From positions 1-64,000 of the forward strand of contig NZ_CP136910.1 in assembly GCF_033100115.1 (NCBI RefSeq): 64,000 bases of DNA. Reading direction: 5' to 3'. Source of the stretch: Anaerocolumna sp. AGMB13020 (GTDB lineage: Bacteria > Bacillota > Clostridia > Lachnospirales > Lachnospiraceae). Every line of letters starts with the position of its first letter. Positions within the stretch are counted from its first letter, which is position 1. The position numbers were made by a program, and so were the translations under genes. The notes under the pieces were generated by a model that had not been told where the DNA came from, ran no database searches, and was given only the letters and a program-made list of their open reading frames with translations. Below are positions 8,767 to 18,077 of this stretch, piece by piece.

Positions 8767-9756
8767 ATGAAAGGAGAAGGATTTAATTCCTGTATAATTA
8801 TGAATAGTATAACAAAAAGCAATATTACGGAAGAAACATTAAAAAAAATGGTAAACCTGGCATTTCCCCAGGCAGAACTTCTGGATTGGAAGGAATTAAC
8901 AGAGGGGTATTTTAATGCTGCTTATTTAATTACTTTAAGTGATGAAAGAGAGGTTATTTTAAAGATAGCCCCGCCGGAGGGTGTTCTTGTCATGTCGAGT
9001 GAAGTAGATATCATGAGAGCAGAAGTGGGCTGTATGGAACTGCTTTCTGAGTATCCCGATATACCCATGCCAAAAGTGCTGTTTCATGATTTTTCTCACT
9101 CAATTTGTCCAAGTGATTATTTCTTTATGACTAAGCTTGCTGGAAAGAGCTTTAGCAGCATTCAGCAAGCAATGACAGAAGAGGAAAAGGATTCCGTAGA
9201 GCGGCAAACTGGAAAATACAACGCTGCTGTCAATGAGATAACTGGTAATGGTTTCGGCTATTATAACAGTATTGTAACGGATTCTGACTGGTTTGATGTA
9301 TTTAAAGGATTTCTGGAGAAAATCTTTCTGGATGCAGAGAAAATCAGTCTGGATATTGGCATGGATTTTGAAAGCATAAACAAGATGTTATTGAAACATA
9401 AAAAAAGTTTTAATGAGGTAACCACACCAAGATTAGTTCATTGGGATCTTTGGGCAGGAAATGTTTTCGTTGAGAAAGATAAAATAACCGGATTTATTGA
9501 TTTTGAACGCTGTATATGGGGAGATGAGTTATTGGAAGTTGGTTTCCGTTCTCATTATCAGAAACCGGCTTTTCTTGAAGGTTATGGGAAAAAAGGATTC
9601 ACAGAAACAGAAAAAATACGTATTTTATGGTACGATTTCTATCTGTTTGCAATAGCCTCACTGGAAAGTGATTTCAGAAAATATCCGGATAGAGGAATGC
9701 TCTTTTGGGCAAAAGAGAAGCTGGATAAAACCCTGACGGCATTAAGAGCAGTATAA
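8767..9756 (+). CDS. Aminoglycoside phosphotransferase-like kinase
   Basis: Protein-kinase-fold phosphotransferase (APH/choline kinase superfamily), 329 residues. The N-lobe has GYFNAAYLI and the ATP-lysine strand REVILKIAP. The catalytic loop is HWDLWAGN with H225, D227 and N232, and the metal-binding DFE-type motif begins at D245 (FIDFER). The family covers antibiotic kinases, but also sugar and homoserine kinases, so resistance is not implied. AGGAAGTGA lies about 10 bases before the ATG. It follows the transporter closely and may share its transcript. Confidence 0.82.
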   Translation: MKGEGFNSCIIMNSITKSNITEETLKKMVNLAFPQAELLDWKELTEGYFNAAYLITLSDEREVILKIAPPEGVLVMSSEVDIMRAEVGCMELLSEYPDIPMPKVLFHDFSHSICPSDYFFMTKLAGKSFSSIQQAMTEEEKDSVERQTGKYNAAVNEITGNGFGYYNSIVTDSDWFDVFKGFLEKIFLDAEKISLDIGMDFESINKMLLKHKKSFNEVTTPRLVHWDLWAGNVFVEKDKITGFIDFERCIWGDELLEVGFRSHYQKPAFLEGYGKKGFTETEKIRILWYDFYLFAIASLESDFRKYPDRGMLFWAKEKLDKTLTALRAV

Positions 9757-9807
9757 ATATACAGGAAGCCGAGTAATAGGACAAAGTAACTGGAGGTGAA
9801 TTATTTT

Positions 9808-11526
9808 ATGGGGAAACATATAATTTTTACAGCTTCTTTCTTGATTTCCTTGGCAGTGAATCTACTCTGTTTAAATGTGGGAATTTATAATATCCCGCAG
9901 CATTTATACTATATCCCCATTTTACTTGGTGTATTCTGGTATAAAAGAACAGGTATCTTACTGACCGTATTTACCTCTTGTACCTATATCGTGTCCGTTC
10001 TTCCGTATGATCGGGATGGAGAAATGATTTTGGCGGCGGTTGTTCGCTCCGCAATTTTCCTTGGTGTCTCATTAATGGTCTACATCTTAAATACAAGAAA
10101 TCTGAAAAATGAAAAGAATCTGTATCGAAATATGGAAAGGCTGCATACTATTTTACATTCAATACGTGATGGGGTTATTGTTACAAATGTTTGTGGAAAT
10201 ATCGAAATAATTAATCCGAAAGCGGAGGAAATATGTATCATAGCAGATATAAGTGCATTAAATAAACCCATCACGGAAGTACTTAATGTATATGATGAAA
10301 TGAATGAAAAAATAATATTTCAAACACCTGATTGCCGGAATAATTCCTGTTCAGTTCCTTTTTCTCAAAGTGGTTATATCATAACAAGCAACGGAAGTAA
10401 AAAAGAAGTTGAAGTACATATAATGCCGGTTCTTCAGGCCGATGGGATGCAGACAGGTAACACAATTATTATACGAGACATAACGGAAAAGAAAAAGGTT
10501 GAAAATCAAATCCGGTTTCTTACCTATCATGATAAAATGACCGGTCTTTATAACCGAAGATATTTTGAACAGGCAGTATTTCAAATGGATGAGCCGTCAA
10601 ATTACCCTATTACGATTATGATAGGTGATGTGAATGGATTAAAACTTACCAACGATGCCTTTGGACATCTTGCCGGTGACAGGCTCTTAGTTGCCGCAGC
10701 ATCCTCTCTTAGCCGGGTTCTGAAAGAGAAGGATATTCTTGCGAGGTGGGGCGGTGATGAATTCATAATGTTGCTGCCTAATACAGATATAGAAGAAGCA
10801 AACAGCATTATCCATGATATTAATCGCTATAATAAAAAAACTTTTGTAGACAGCATTAATTTATCGATCTCTTTGGGATACGCAGTTAAATATAACAATG
10901 AATATGATATGAGTGCTGTCATGAAGCAGGCTGATGATATGATGTATAAGGAAAAACTGTCTATCAGCAGAAGCGTTAAAAACAGGACGGTAAATATCAT
11001 TCTACAGTCATTGTATGTAAAAAATCCGTTGGAAAGAGAACATTCTATGGGAGTCAGCCAATTAGCGGACAAGCTTGGGGTTATTCTTGGTCTTGGTAAT
11101 AGTGAGATTATAGATTTACGAGTCTTGGGGCAGATACATGATGTAGGCAAGATAACCATAGATGATGCTATACTAAATAAACCGGATAAATTAACAGAAG
11201 ATGAATACGAGATTATTACAAGGCATTCGGAAAAAGGGTATCAAATAATAAAAGCTTCGCCCGAACTTATGTATCTGTCAGAAGAAGTTCTCTCACATCA
11301 TGAAAGATATGATGGAACGGGTTACCCTAGAGGTCTAAAGAGAGAAGAAATTCCTAAACTGGCACGAATTTTGGCAGTTGCTGATGCCATTGAATCCATG
11401 CTGTCAGATAAGCCTTATCGAAAAGCTCTTACACTGGAACAGATTATCCATGAGTTAAGAGTGAACTCCGGGACTCAATTTGACCCCGAAGTTGTTGAAG
11501 CTTCTTATAAGATACTAACTATATAA
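9808..11526 (+). CDS. Membrane PAS-GGDEF-HD-GYP cyclic-di-GMP protein
   Basis: Protein with both synthesis and breakdown domains for cyclic di-GMP, 572 residues. About four transmembrane helices occupy residues 1-95, a PAS sensor about 110-230, and a GGDEF domain with an intact motif (GGDEF, 315-319). The HD-GYP phosphodiesterase domain has H444-D445 (HDVGK) and G505-Y506-P507 in HHERYDGTGYP. The allosteric I-site RxxD is replaced by KEKD, so product inhibition may be lost. Both active-site motifs look intact; which activity dominates is unknown. GGAGGTGAA precedes the ATG by 8 bases. A terminator follows. Confidence 0.9.
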   Translation: MGKHIIFTASFLISLAVNLLCLNVGIYNIPQHLYYIPILLGVFWYKRTGILLTVFTSCTYIVSVLPYDRDGEMILAAVVRSAIFLGVSLMVYILNTRNLKNEKNLYRNMERLHTILHSIRDGVIVTNVCGNIEIINPKAEEICIIADISALNKPITEVLNVYDEMNEKIIFQTPDCRNNSCSVPFSQSGYIITSNGSKKEVEVHIMPVLQADGMQTGNTIIIRDITEKKKVENQIRFLTYHDKMTGLYNRRYFEQAVFQMDEPSNYPITIMIGDVNGLKLTNDAFGHLAGDRLLVAAASSLSRVLKEKDILARWGGDEFIMLLPNTDIEEANSIIHDINRYNKKTFVDSINLSISLGYAVKYNNEYDMSAVMKQADDMMYKEKLSISRSVKNRTVNIILQSLYVKNPLEREHSMGVSQLADKLGVILGLGNSEIIDLRVLGQIHDVGKITIDDAILNKPDKLTEDEYEIITRHSEKGYQIIKASPELMYLSEEVLSHHERYDGTGYPRGLKREEIPKLARILAVADAIESMLSDKPYRKALTLEQIIHELRVNSGTQFDPEVVEASYKILTI

Positions 11527-11540
11527 TTACTTTTTTACTT

Positions 11541-11594
11541 TGACAGGTGTAAAGAAGCCAGGATATATGGCATTTTTATACCTGTCAGTCTTTT
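11541..11594 (+). terminator. Terminator after the GGDEF/HD-GYP gene
   Basis: Long hairpin with outer arms TGACAGGTGTA/TATACCTGTCA (one G-T pair) and an inner GCC/GGC pair, then GTCTTTT. Confidence 0.8.
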
Positions 11595-11654
11595 ATAAGA
11601 TTGGATTCGATGTATAAAATTACTAATATATACGTGAAATTATTTTAATAATCC

Positions 11655-11683
11655 TTGAAATTACCAGAAATTTATCCTATAAT
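11655..11683 (+). promoter_or_regulatory. Promoter of the carboxyltransferase operon
   Basis: TTGAAA (11655-11660), 17-base spacer, TATAAT (11678-11683), 58 bases before the first gene. No operator or attenuator is obvious in the short leader. Confidence 0.75.
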
Positions 11684-11741
11684 ATAATAGGCAGAAAATT
11701 TGAATTTATTTTTATAAATGGAAGTAAATGGAGGGCAGAAG

Positions 11742-13172
11742 ATGAACACGGCTAAACAATTGTCAGCAAGGGAACGAATTACCGCTCTTCTTGATGATAA
11801 CAGTTTTGTAGAAATTGGTGCTTTGGTCACGAAAAGAAATACGGATTTTAATCTCAGTCAAAAGGAAATTTCTTCCGATGGTGTAATTACCGGGTATGGG
11901 GTAATTGACGGAAATCCAGTATATGTATACAGCCAGGACAGCACTGCTGGAAGCGGTACCATTGGTGAAATGCATGCAAAAAAAATCACAGCAATATATG
12001 ATTTAGCACTTAAGGTGGGGGCACCGGTTATCGGAATAATCGACAGTGCCGGCTTAAGACTTCAGGAAGCCACTGATGCATTGAATGGTTTAGGAGAGAT
12101 CTACCAGAAACAGACAATGGCGTCAGGTGTAATACCTCAAATAACCGCTATTTTAGGTCCATGCGGTGGAGGGCTTGCTGTATTAAGCGCCTTAAGTGAT
12201 TTTTCGTTTATGACAGAAAATAATGCGCAGCTTTTTGTGAATTCACCCAACGCTCTGAAACAGAACTTTACAGCGAAATGTGATACAACAACAGCAAAAT
12301 TTCAAGCGCAGGCAGGAAACATTGACTTTGTTGTAAGTAATGAAGAGGATTTGTTGGAAAGCATCAGAAATCTGGTGGTGTTACTGCCGGCCAATAATGA
12401 AGATGATGCATCCTATGATGAATGTCTGGATGACTTAAATCGATTGATTCCGGAAGCTGTATTTGATAACAAAGATACAGCCCACATACTGACGGAGATT
12501 TCCGATGATAATTATTTTGTAGAAATTAAGAAGGCCCATGCCAAAGAGATGGTAACTGGATTTATAAGATTAAACGGTGTAACCATAGGAGCTGTTGCAA
12601 ATCGCAGGGTTTGGACAGAGGAGTCAGGTGCTCTTTCGGCGGAGCATGATGGAACGTTAACAGCAGAAGGATGTTTAAAAGCAGAGAGATTTATTCGTTT
12701 CTGTGACTCTTTCGGCATTCCCTTACTTTCACTGACTGATGTTGAAGGGTATAAAGCTGAGCTTAATCAGGAAACCATTATTGCCACCGCCGCTGCAAAA
12801 TTAACATATGCCTTTGCTTCGGCTACAGTTGCCAAAGTGAATCTTATTATAGGGAAAGCTTTCGGTAGTGCATATGTTACCATGAACTCCAGACATATTG
12901 GAGCGGATATGGTATTTGTTCTGGAAAGTGCTTCTATTGGTATGATGGATGAGAACCAGGCGGTAGGCATTATTTATGAGGGCGAAGAGACTGATTTGAA
13001 AGCGAAAGCAAAGGAATATAAGGAACTTCAGTCCGATGCTGTTTCAGCGGCAAGACGTGGTTATGTGGATGGCATAATAGATGCAGGAGCTTCACGTAAG
13101 CATTTAATATATGCCTTTGAAATGCTCTTTACAAAGAGTGTACATGCTTCCAAAAAACATGGAACGGTTTAA
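11742..13172 (+). CDS. Biotin-dependent carboxyltransferase, MmdA/12S-type subunit
   Basis: Carboxyltransferase of the crotonase-fold family that includes methylmalonyl-CoA decarboxylase alpha and the 12S subunit of transcarboxylase. It moves carboxyl groups between biotin and an acyl-CoA. The 476-residue protein has two tandem carboxyltransferase domains (about 1-230 and 240-476), with oxyanion-type glycine turns at GPCGGGLAVL and in the KAFGSAYVTMNS region. It is somewhat shorter than the usual 500-520 residues. GGAGGG precedes the ATG at 11742 by 6 bases; an in-frame ATG 24 bases earlier lacks one. It heads a four-gene operon. The acyl-CoA substrate, perhaps methylmalonyl-CoA, is inferred. 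Confidence 0.85.
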   Translation: MNTAKQLSARERITALLDDNSFVEIGALVTKRNTDFNLSQKEISSDGVITGYGVIDGNPVYVYSQDSTAGSGTIGEMHAKKITAIYDLALKVGAPVIGIIDSAGLRLQEATDALNGLGEIYQKQTMASGVIPQITAILGPCGGGLAVLSALSDFSFMTENNAQLFVNSPNALKQNFTAKCDTTTAKFQAQAGNIDFVVSNEEDLLESIRNLVVLLPANNEDDASYDECLDDLNRLIPEAVFDNKDTAHILTEISDDNYFVEIKKAHAKEMVTGFIRLNGVTIGAVANRRVWTEESGALSAEHDGTLTAEGCLKAERFIRFCDSFGIPLLSLTDVEGYKAELNQETIIATAAAKLTYAFASATVAKVNLIIGKAFGSAYVTMNSRHIGADMVFVLESASIGMMDENQAVGIIYEGEETDLKAKAKEYKELQSDAVSAARRGYVDGIIDAGASRKHLIYAFEMLFTKSVHASKKHGTV

Positions 13173-13315
13173 TGGATCGGGCAAGTTGCATTCAAAAATT
13201 TTTCAACAATGGATTCAGGGAAATCAAATTATAGGTTTGATATCCTTATAAGATATAAATATGAAAGCAATAACTAGGTACGGAAGTGATTTGGACCGTG
13301 CAGATAGGAGCAGAC

Positions 13316-13705
13316 ATGAGTTTATCAGGATTCTATGGGAACAGTCTTATACTCGCAGTGGTTAATAGCTTTGGGGTTAAGAATCAGATTCCCGGTGAAT
13401 ATTTAGATACGGTTGTAATACTCGGTTTAGTCTTTACAGGCTTAATTCTGGTTGTTGGTATTCTTGGTATCATAAGACTTTTCATCGCTTTAACAAAAGC
13501 TATGTATAAGAACAGTGATAACAGCGGGACAAACAGAGCGGCTGACTCAACCTCAGGTGCAGCAGCCATAAATAAGAGCAATCCCTTGCAGATTAATCCT
13601 GCAGATGATCCTCAGCTGGTAGCGGTTATAACAGCCGCATTAATGGCTTCCTTGGAAGAGGTACCTGCTGACGGACTTGTAATCCGTTCAATACGTAGAA
13701 GATAA
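13316..13705 (+). CDS. OadG-like membrane gamma subunit
   Basis: Small single-span protein resembling the gamma subunit of sodium-pumping decarboxylases, which anchors the carboxyltransferase to the membrane. The 129-residue product has one helix at about 32-57 (TVVILGLVFTGLILVVGILG) and a polar tail rich in Ser, Asn and Ala. It ends in a conserved-looking segment (DDPQLVAVITAALMASLEE) and a basic VIRSIRRR. AGGAG lies 5 bases before the ATG at 13316. No beta subunit (the sodium pump) is encoded in the operon, so its anchoring role here is unclear. Confidence 0.75.
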   Translation: MSLSGFYGNSLILAVVNSFGVKNQIPGEYLDTVVILGLVFTGLILVVGILGIIRLFIALTKAMYKNSDNSGTNRAADSTSGAAAINKSNPLQINPADDPQLVAVITAALMASLEEVPADGLVIRSIRRR

Positions 13706-13739
13706 TATCCAGAGCTTATTAAAAGGAGGAAATAAATAA

Positions 13740-14165
13740 ATGAAAACTTATACAGTTACAGTTAATGGTATTGCATATGATGTTACAGTAGAAGAGACAA
13801 CAGGCCGTCCGGCAAGAGCAGCGGCACCAGTTTATGCGGCACCCGCACCTGCTCCGGCAGCAGCACCCGCTCCGGCAGCTCAGACAACAGCCCCAGCAGC
13901 AGAACCTGAGCAGGAGGTTGCCCCAGCAGCAGTTACCGGTGGCTCCAATGGTAAGATACCTGTTACTTCGCCTATGCCAGGAAAAATTTTAGCTGTTAAA
14001 GCGTCTATTGGACAATCGGTTAAGAGAGGTGATGTATTATTGATTCTGGAAGCTATGAAAATGGAAAATGAAATTGTTGCACCGGAAGCCGGAACTGTAG
14101 CAAGTATCAATATTGGCGTTGGTGAAACGGTAGAATCCGGAACCTTACTGGCAACTTTAAACTAA
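13740..14165 (+). CDS. Biotin carboxyl carrier protein
   Basis: Carrier that shuttles carboxybiotin between the two carboxyltransferase subunits, 141 residues. An N-terminal strand region (1-20) is followed by a flexible Ala/Pro linker (about 22-65) and a biotinyl domain (about 70-141). The biotin-accepting lysine is K107 in EAMKMEN. The linker is typical of decarboxylase and transcarboxylase carriers. AAAGGAGG sits 9 bases upstream. It lies between the anchor and the 5S-like subunit, the expected place. Confidence 0.93.
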   Translation: MKTYTVTVNGIAYDVTVEETTGRPARAAAPVYAAPAPAPAAAPAPAAQTTAPAAEPEQEVAPAAVTGGSNGKIPVTSPMPGKILAVKASIGQSVKRGDVLLILEAMKMENEIVAPEAGTVASINIGVGETVESGTLLATLN

Positions 14166-14192
14166 TAGAACTTGTGTAAAGGAGGCATACCG

Positions 14193-15623
14193 ATGAACGA
14201 ATTGCATAACGATTCGGGACAGATGAAAAGGCCTGTTAAAATAACCGAAACCATCCTGCGTGATGCTCATCAGTCACTTATTGCAACAAGAATGACTACT
14301 GATCAGATGCTGCCCATTATTGAAAAGATGGACAAAGTAGGATACCATGCGGTAGAATGCTGGGGAGGCGCTACCTTTGATGCGTCTTTACGTTTCCTAA
14401 AGGAAGATCCCTGGGTTAGACTTAGAAAATTAAGAGAAGGTTTTAAAAATACAAAACTTCAAATGTTGCTTCGCGGACAGAATTTATTGGGCTACCGCCA
14501 TTATGCGGATGATGTAGTAGAATATTTTATTCAGAAATCCATTGCAAACGGAATCGACAATATACGTATCTTTGATGCGTTTAATGATATCAGAAACCTT
14601 GAAACAGCAGTGAAAGCAACGAAAAAAGAAAAAGGCCATGCTCAGATTGCGATTGCATTTACACTGGGTGAAGCTTATACTACCGGGTATTATACGGAAC
14701 TGGCTAAGAAGATTGAAGAGATGGGTGCGGATTCTTTATGTGTAAAGGATATGGCAGGACTTCTTGTACCTTATGAAGCTTCCGAATTAATCGGTGCTTT
14801 AAAGAAGGCCATAAAAATACCTATTGATATTCATACTCACTATACCAGCGGTGTGGCTGCAATGACCTATATGAAAGCAGTAGAAGCCGGTGCAGATATT
14901 ATAGACACAGCAATGTCTCCTTTTGCTATGGGAACCAGCCAGCCGGCGACAGAAGTATTAGTTGAGACCTTCAAGGGAACCCCTTATGATACCGGTCTTG
15001 ACCAGCAGCTCTTAGCTGAAATTGCGGATTATTTCCGTCCGCTGAGGGATAGTGCCATGGAGGAAGGAATCTTAAATCCCAAAGTTATGGGTGTGGAGAT
15101 AAAAACCCTACTCTATCAGGTACCGGGAGGAATGTTATCCAATCTGATGTCCCAGTTAAAGGAACAGAAAGCAGAAGATAAATACTATGAGGTACTGGAA
15201 GAGATACCAAGAGTCAGAAAAGATCTTGGTGAACCGCCTTTGGTAACCCCTTCCAGCCAGATAGTTGGTACACAGGCTGTATTAAATGTTATAGCAGGTG
15301 AACGTTATAAAATGGTAACCAAAGAAACCAAAGCTATCCTAGCTGGTGAATACGGAAAAACCGTAAGACCTTTCAATGAAGAAGTCAGAAAAAAGGTTAT
15401 AGGGGATGCAAAACCCATAGAATGCCGTCCGGCAGATCTTCTCAAACCAGAATTGCCGGCGATGGAAGAATCGGTGAAAGATTGGAAACAGCAGGAGGAA
15501 GATGTCTTATCCTATGCACTGTTCCCTCAGGTGGCAATGGAATTCTTTAAATATCGTAAAGCTCAGGAAACAGGAGTTGATCCGCTTTTTGCTGATTATC
15601 AGAATAAGGCATATCCGGTATAA
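14193..15623 (+). CDS. oadA: Oxaloacetate decarboxylase alpha / transcarboxylase 5S-type subunit
   Basis: Carboxyltransferase of the pyruvate carboxylase/OadA family, which exchanges CO2 between biotin and pyruvate/oxaloacetate. The 476-residue protein has an HMGL-type TIM barrel opening TETILRDAHQSLIATRM. The carboxyl-lysine motif is CVKDMAGLL, and the metal-binding histidines are in DIHTHYTSG. A conserved helical carboxylase domain follows from about 300. There is no C-terminal biotinyl domain, which fits the separate carrier just upstream and the 5S architecture. AAAGGAGG precedes the ATG at 14193. A terminator closes the operon 67 bases after the stop. Confidence 0.9.
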   Translation: MNELHNDSGQMKRPVKITETILRDAHQSLIATRMTTDQMLPIIEKMDKVGYHAVECWGGATFDASLRFLKEDPWVRLRKLREGFKNTKLQMLLRGQNLLGYRHYADDVVEYFIQKSIANGIDNIRIFDAFNDIRNLETAVKATKKEKGHAQIAIAFTLGEAYTTGYYTELAKKIEEMGADSLCVKDMAGLLVPYEASELIGALKKAIKIPIDIHTHYTSGVAAMTYMKAVEAGADIIDTAMSPFAMGTSQPATEVLVETFKGTPYDTGLDQQLLAEIADYFRPLRDSAMEEGILNPKVMGVEIKTLLYQVPGGMLSNLMSQLKEQKAEDKYYEVLEEIPRVRKDLGEPPLVTPSSQIVGTQAVLNVIAGERYKMVTKETKAILAGEYGKTVRPFNEEVRKKVIGDAKPIECRPADLLKPELPAMEESVKDWKQQEEDVLSYALFPQVAMEFFKYRKAQETGVDPLFADYQNKAYPV

Positions 15624-15689
15624 TTTGTATAAGGTTGTACCAGCCGTTATGACAAGTATTAATTAAATAAATTCTTCAATCCCGCAGAT

Positions 15690-15731
15690 AGACTGCTGTA
15701 CAATTTTCTTTAAATTGCAGCAGTCTGTTTT
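15690..15731 (+). terminator. Terminator of the carboxyltransferase operon
   Basis: Stem AGACTGCTG.ACAATTT / AAATTG.AGCAGTCT with one mismatch and a short loop, followed by GTTTT. Confidence 0.85.
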
Positions 15732-15861
15732 GATAAAGAGATTTATTTCATTTCTTTCCGTTTAAAAAGCTAAATTTACTAGAATTGGACAGGTTTATGT
15801 GAAGAAATTGTATGAACCTTCTTTTATTAAGTAATAGTTTATGAAAGCTTTCGGATTTAAG

Positions 15862-15888
15862 TTGACGTTTTTCCTATTTGGATATAAT
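15862..15888 (+). promoter_or_regulatory. Candidate promoter of the SpoU methylase gene
   Basis: TTGACG (15862-15867) and TATAAT (15883-15888) with a short 15-base spacer, 48 bases before the ATG. The boxes are good but the spacing is sub-optimal. Confidence 0.5.
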
Positions 15889-15935
15889 ATTGTGAGTGAG
15901 AATTTTAGTGACTGAATATAAGAAGGAAGTGATGT

Positions 15936-16649
15936 ATGGAAGCGATAAAACCATATAAAAAAGGTGCTGCTTATTCCTACGCTCTCGGTGCTTTTCCTAC
16001 CTATGAGCTGATAGCAGGAAAAAAAGAAAACATTACAGGTGTATATGTCCATTCTCAGTATACCGATGCGGAGAGGATTAGGAATACCTGTAAAGAGAAT
16101 AATATACCGGTGCTAAAAGATGATAAGCTTTTTTCAAAGGTTAGTGACAAAGAAAATTGTTACGTAATAGGTGTATTTGATAAGTATGAGGATACCCTGA
16201 ACAGTGAGGCTTCCCATATAGTGCTTGTCAACCCAAGTAATATGGGAAATCTGGGTACTATCTTAAGAACAGCCTTAGGACTTGGTATAAAGGATATGGC
16301 GATTATAACTCCCTGTGCGGATATATTTAATCCAAAGGTTATCCGGGCTTCTATGGGTGCCTTATTCAAAATGAGAGTACAGTTGTTTTCCTCTTTTGAA
16401 GAGTATCGAAAGCTTAATAAAAAACAAGAAGTGTTTACCTTTATGCTAAATGGTGAAAATACACTGGAGATACAGAATTGTCCGAAAGTGGAATTGTTTG
16501 CACTGGTTTTTGGTAATGAAGCCACAGGGCTGGATGATTCCTATTTAACAGCAGGGACAAGCGTTTGCATTCCGCAATCGCCGGAGGTGGACTCCTTAAA
16601 CATAACCATAGCAGTAGGAATCGGTACATTTCTATTTACTCATGTATAA
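15936..16649 (+). CDS. TrmH/SpoU-family RNA methyltransferase
   Basis: SAM-dependent ribose 2'-O-methyltransferase of the knotted SPOUT class, 237 residues. Motif 1 is NPSNMGNLGTILRTA (about 99-113), motif 2 LVFGNEATGL (about 188-197) and motif 3 SLNITIAVGIGTFL near the end, forming the trefoil knot. The N-terminal 90 residues form a weakly conserved substrate domain. AAGGAAGTG precedes the ATG. The RNA target (rRNA or tRNA) cannot be assigned from sequence. Confidence 0.85.
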   Translation: MEAIKPYKKGAAYSYALGAFPTYELIAGKKENITGVYVHSQYTDAERIRNTCKENNIPVLKDDKLFSKVSDKENCYVIGVFDKYEDTLNSEASHIVLVNPSNMGNLGTILRTALGLGIKDMAIITPCADIFNPKVIRASMGALFKMRVQLFSSFEEYRKLNKKQEVFTFMLNGENTLEIQNCPKVELFALVFGNEATGLDDSYLTAGTSVCIPQSPEVDSLNITIAVGIGTFLFTHV

Positions 16650-16710
16650 GAACCAGAAAGTATATTTATGAATAAAATTGCAAATTAACAGAGCAGAAAG
16701 GTCGAACATT

Positions 16711-17310
16711 ATGAGCAAGACAGAAATACGCATGGCTACCCTGGATGATGCCGAAGAAATATACGCTATTTATGAACCTTATATCCTGAATACGGTTGTT
16801 TCCTTTGAATATACGACAGTTCCCTTAGAAAATTTTAAAGAAAGAATACGAAAAATAACCAGCACTTACCCGTGGTTAGTATATACGGTGGATGGAGAGA
16901 TAGCAGGCTATGCCTACTGTTCCCTTTACAGAGAAAGAGCCGCTTATAACTGGGACTGTGAATGCTCTGTATATATTAAGGATACATATCATAAAAAGGG
17001 TATTGGAACGGCTCTTTATAATGCGCTTTTTCAACTTGCAAAAGCACAGGGGCTTTATACGATCTATTCTGTAATTTGTGTCCCGAATACGGGAAGTGTG
17101 GCGCTTCATAAAAAGTTCGGCTTTAAAGAAATCGGTATCTATGAAAAAACAGCATATAAATTTGGTGCCTGGAGAGACTTACTGGTAATGGAGAAACATT
17201 TAAGAGAAACACAAGGGGAACCGGGAGCTGTAATAAAGTCAAGTGAACTGCCCAAGGAAGAGGTTGACAGAATATTACAAAATATCAGTGTTGATGTTAT
17301 TGCTATATAA
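16711..17310 (+). CDS. GNAT N-acetyltransferase, phosphinothricin-acetyltransferase type
   Basis: Acetyl-CoA-dependent N-acetyltransferase, 199 residues. It opens with the IRMATLDDAEEIYAIYEPYI start common in this subgroup. The acetyl-CoA loop is HKKGIGTALYNAL, and VPNTGSVALHKKFGFKEIG is the family's C-terminal signature. Members act on phosphinothricin, methionine sulfone or other amines; the substrate here is unknown. About 30 extra residues at the end (KSSELPKEEVDRILQNI) fall outside the core fold. AGAAAGG lies 9 bases before the ATG at 16711; an upstream TTG has no such site. Confidence 0.85.
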   Translation: MSKTEIRMATLDDAEEIYAIYEPYILNTVVSFEYTTVPLENFKERIRKITSTYPWLVYTVDGEIAGYAYCSLYRERAAYNWDCECSVYIKDTYHKKGIGTALYNALFQLAKAQGLYTIYSVICVPNTGSVALHKKFGFKEIGIYEKTAYKFGAWRDLLVMEKHLRETQGEPGAVIKSSELPKEEVDRILQNISVDVIAI

Positions 17311-17363
17311 TGCATATTAATGAAAGTAAAAATGAAGTATCAACATAAAATAGAAGGAAGCTC

Positions 17364-18077
17364 ATGAAGAAAAAAAAGATTATCATTCGAATTTTAATTA
17401 TTCTTGCTGCTATCTTGTTCATACTGGCAGGTGCTTTTTTAATCTATGTTCTGAAATACTATAAAGCGGATGCTACAGCACAGGATGTTTACAGTACTTA
17501 TTCTGAAAGCATTGAAGTTGGTAAAGATTATACGGTCTTTTACCCTGAGCCAAACAAGAATAAGAACACAGGATTGATTTTCTATCCCGGTGGGAAAGTG
17601 GAAGAAACGGCATATGCGCCGATTATGAACAAACTTTCTAGTGAAGGTATTACCTGTGTATTGATAAAAATGCCTTTTCGTCTGGCAGTATTTGATGTGA
17701 ATGCAGCAGATGGAATAATGGAGAAATTTCCAGAGATCACCAGCTGGTATATGGGTGGACATTCCCTGGGGGGTGCAATGGCAAGCAGTTATGCTGTAGA
17801 ACATTCGAAAGAGGTAACAGGTCTCATATTGTTAGCAGCATATCCTGTCAGCAAGTCTGATATTCCGGCTGTTATAATTTATGGAAGTGAAGATAAGGTT
17901 CTTAACAGAGATAAACTGAAAGGACTAACCGGGTTAGTTGAAATTCAGGGCGGAAATCATGCTCAATTTGGAAATTATGGTTTTCAAAAAGGGGATGGAA
18001 CAGCTTCTATCAGCAGCGAAGAGCAGCAGATGGAGACTGTAAAAGCAATTGTTGAATTTATATCGAAAAAACCTTGA
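17364..18077 (+). CDS. Membrane-anchored alpha/beta hydrolase
   Basis: Serine hydrolase, 237 residues. It has a basic N-terminus and a transmembrane anchor (about 8-30), placing the enzyme outside the membrane. The nucleophile is S134 in GHSLGG; the likely acid is the Asp of GSEDKVLN and the likely His that of GGNHAQFGNYG. The oxyanion region is FYPGGKV. The short fold fits dienelactone-hydrolase-like or esterase families; the substrate is unknown. AGAAGGAAG precedes the ATG. Its stop codon overlaps the -35 box of the ylxM promoter. Confidence 0.82.
   Translation: MKKKKIIIRILIILAAILFILAGAFLIYVLKYYKADATAQDVYSTYSESIEVGKDYTVFYPEPNKNKNTGLIFYPGGKVEETAYAPIMNKLSSEGITCVLIKMPFRLAVFDVNAADGIMEKFPEITSWYMGGHSLGGAMASSYAVEHSKEVTGLILLAAYPVSKSDIPAVIIYGSEDKVLNRDKLKGLTGLVEIQGGNHAQFGNYGFQKGDGTASISSEEQQMETVKAIVEFISKKP

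Noticed and set aside
8767..9756. Aminoglycoside resistance gene
   Set aside because: The kinase motifs are general to the superfamily and nothing nearby suggests resistance or transfer.
13316..15623. Sodium-pumping oxaloacetate decarboxylase
   Set aside because: No beta subunit (OadB) is in the operon; OadG and OadA alone do not make the pump.
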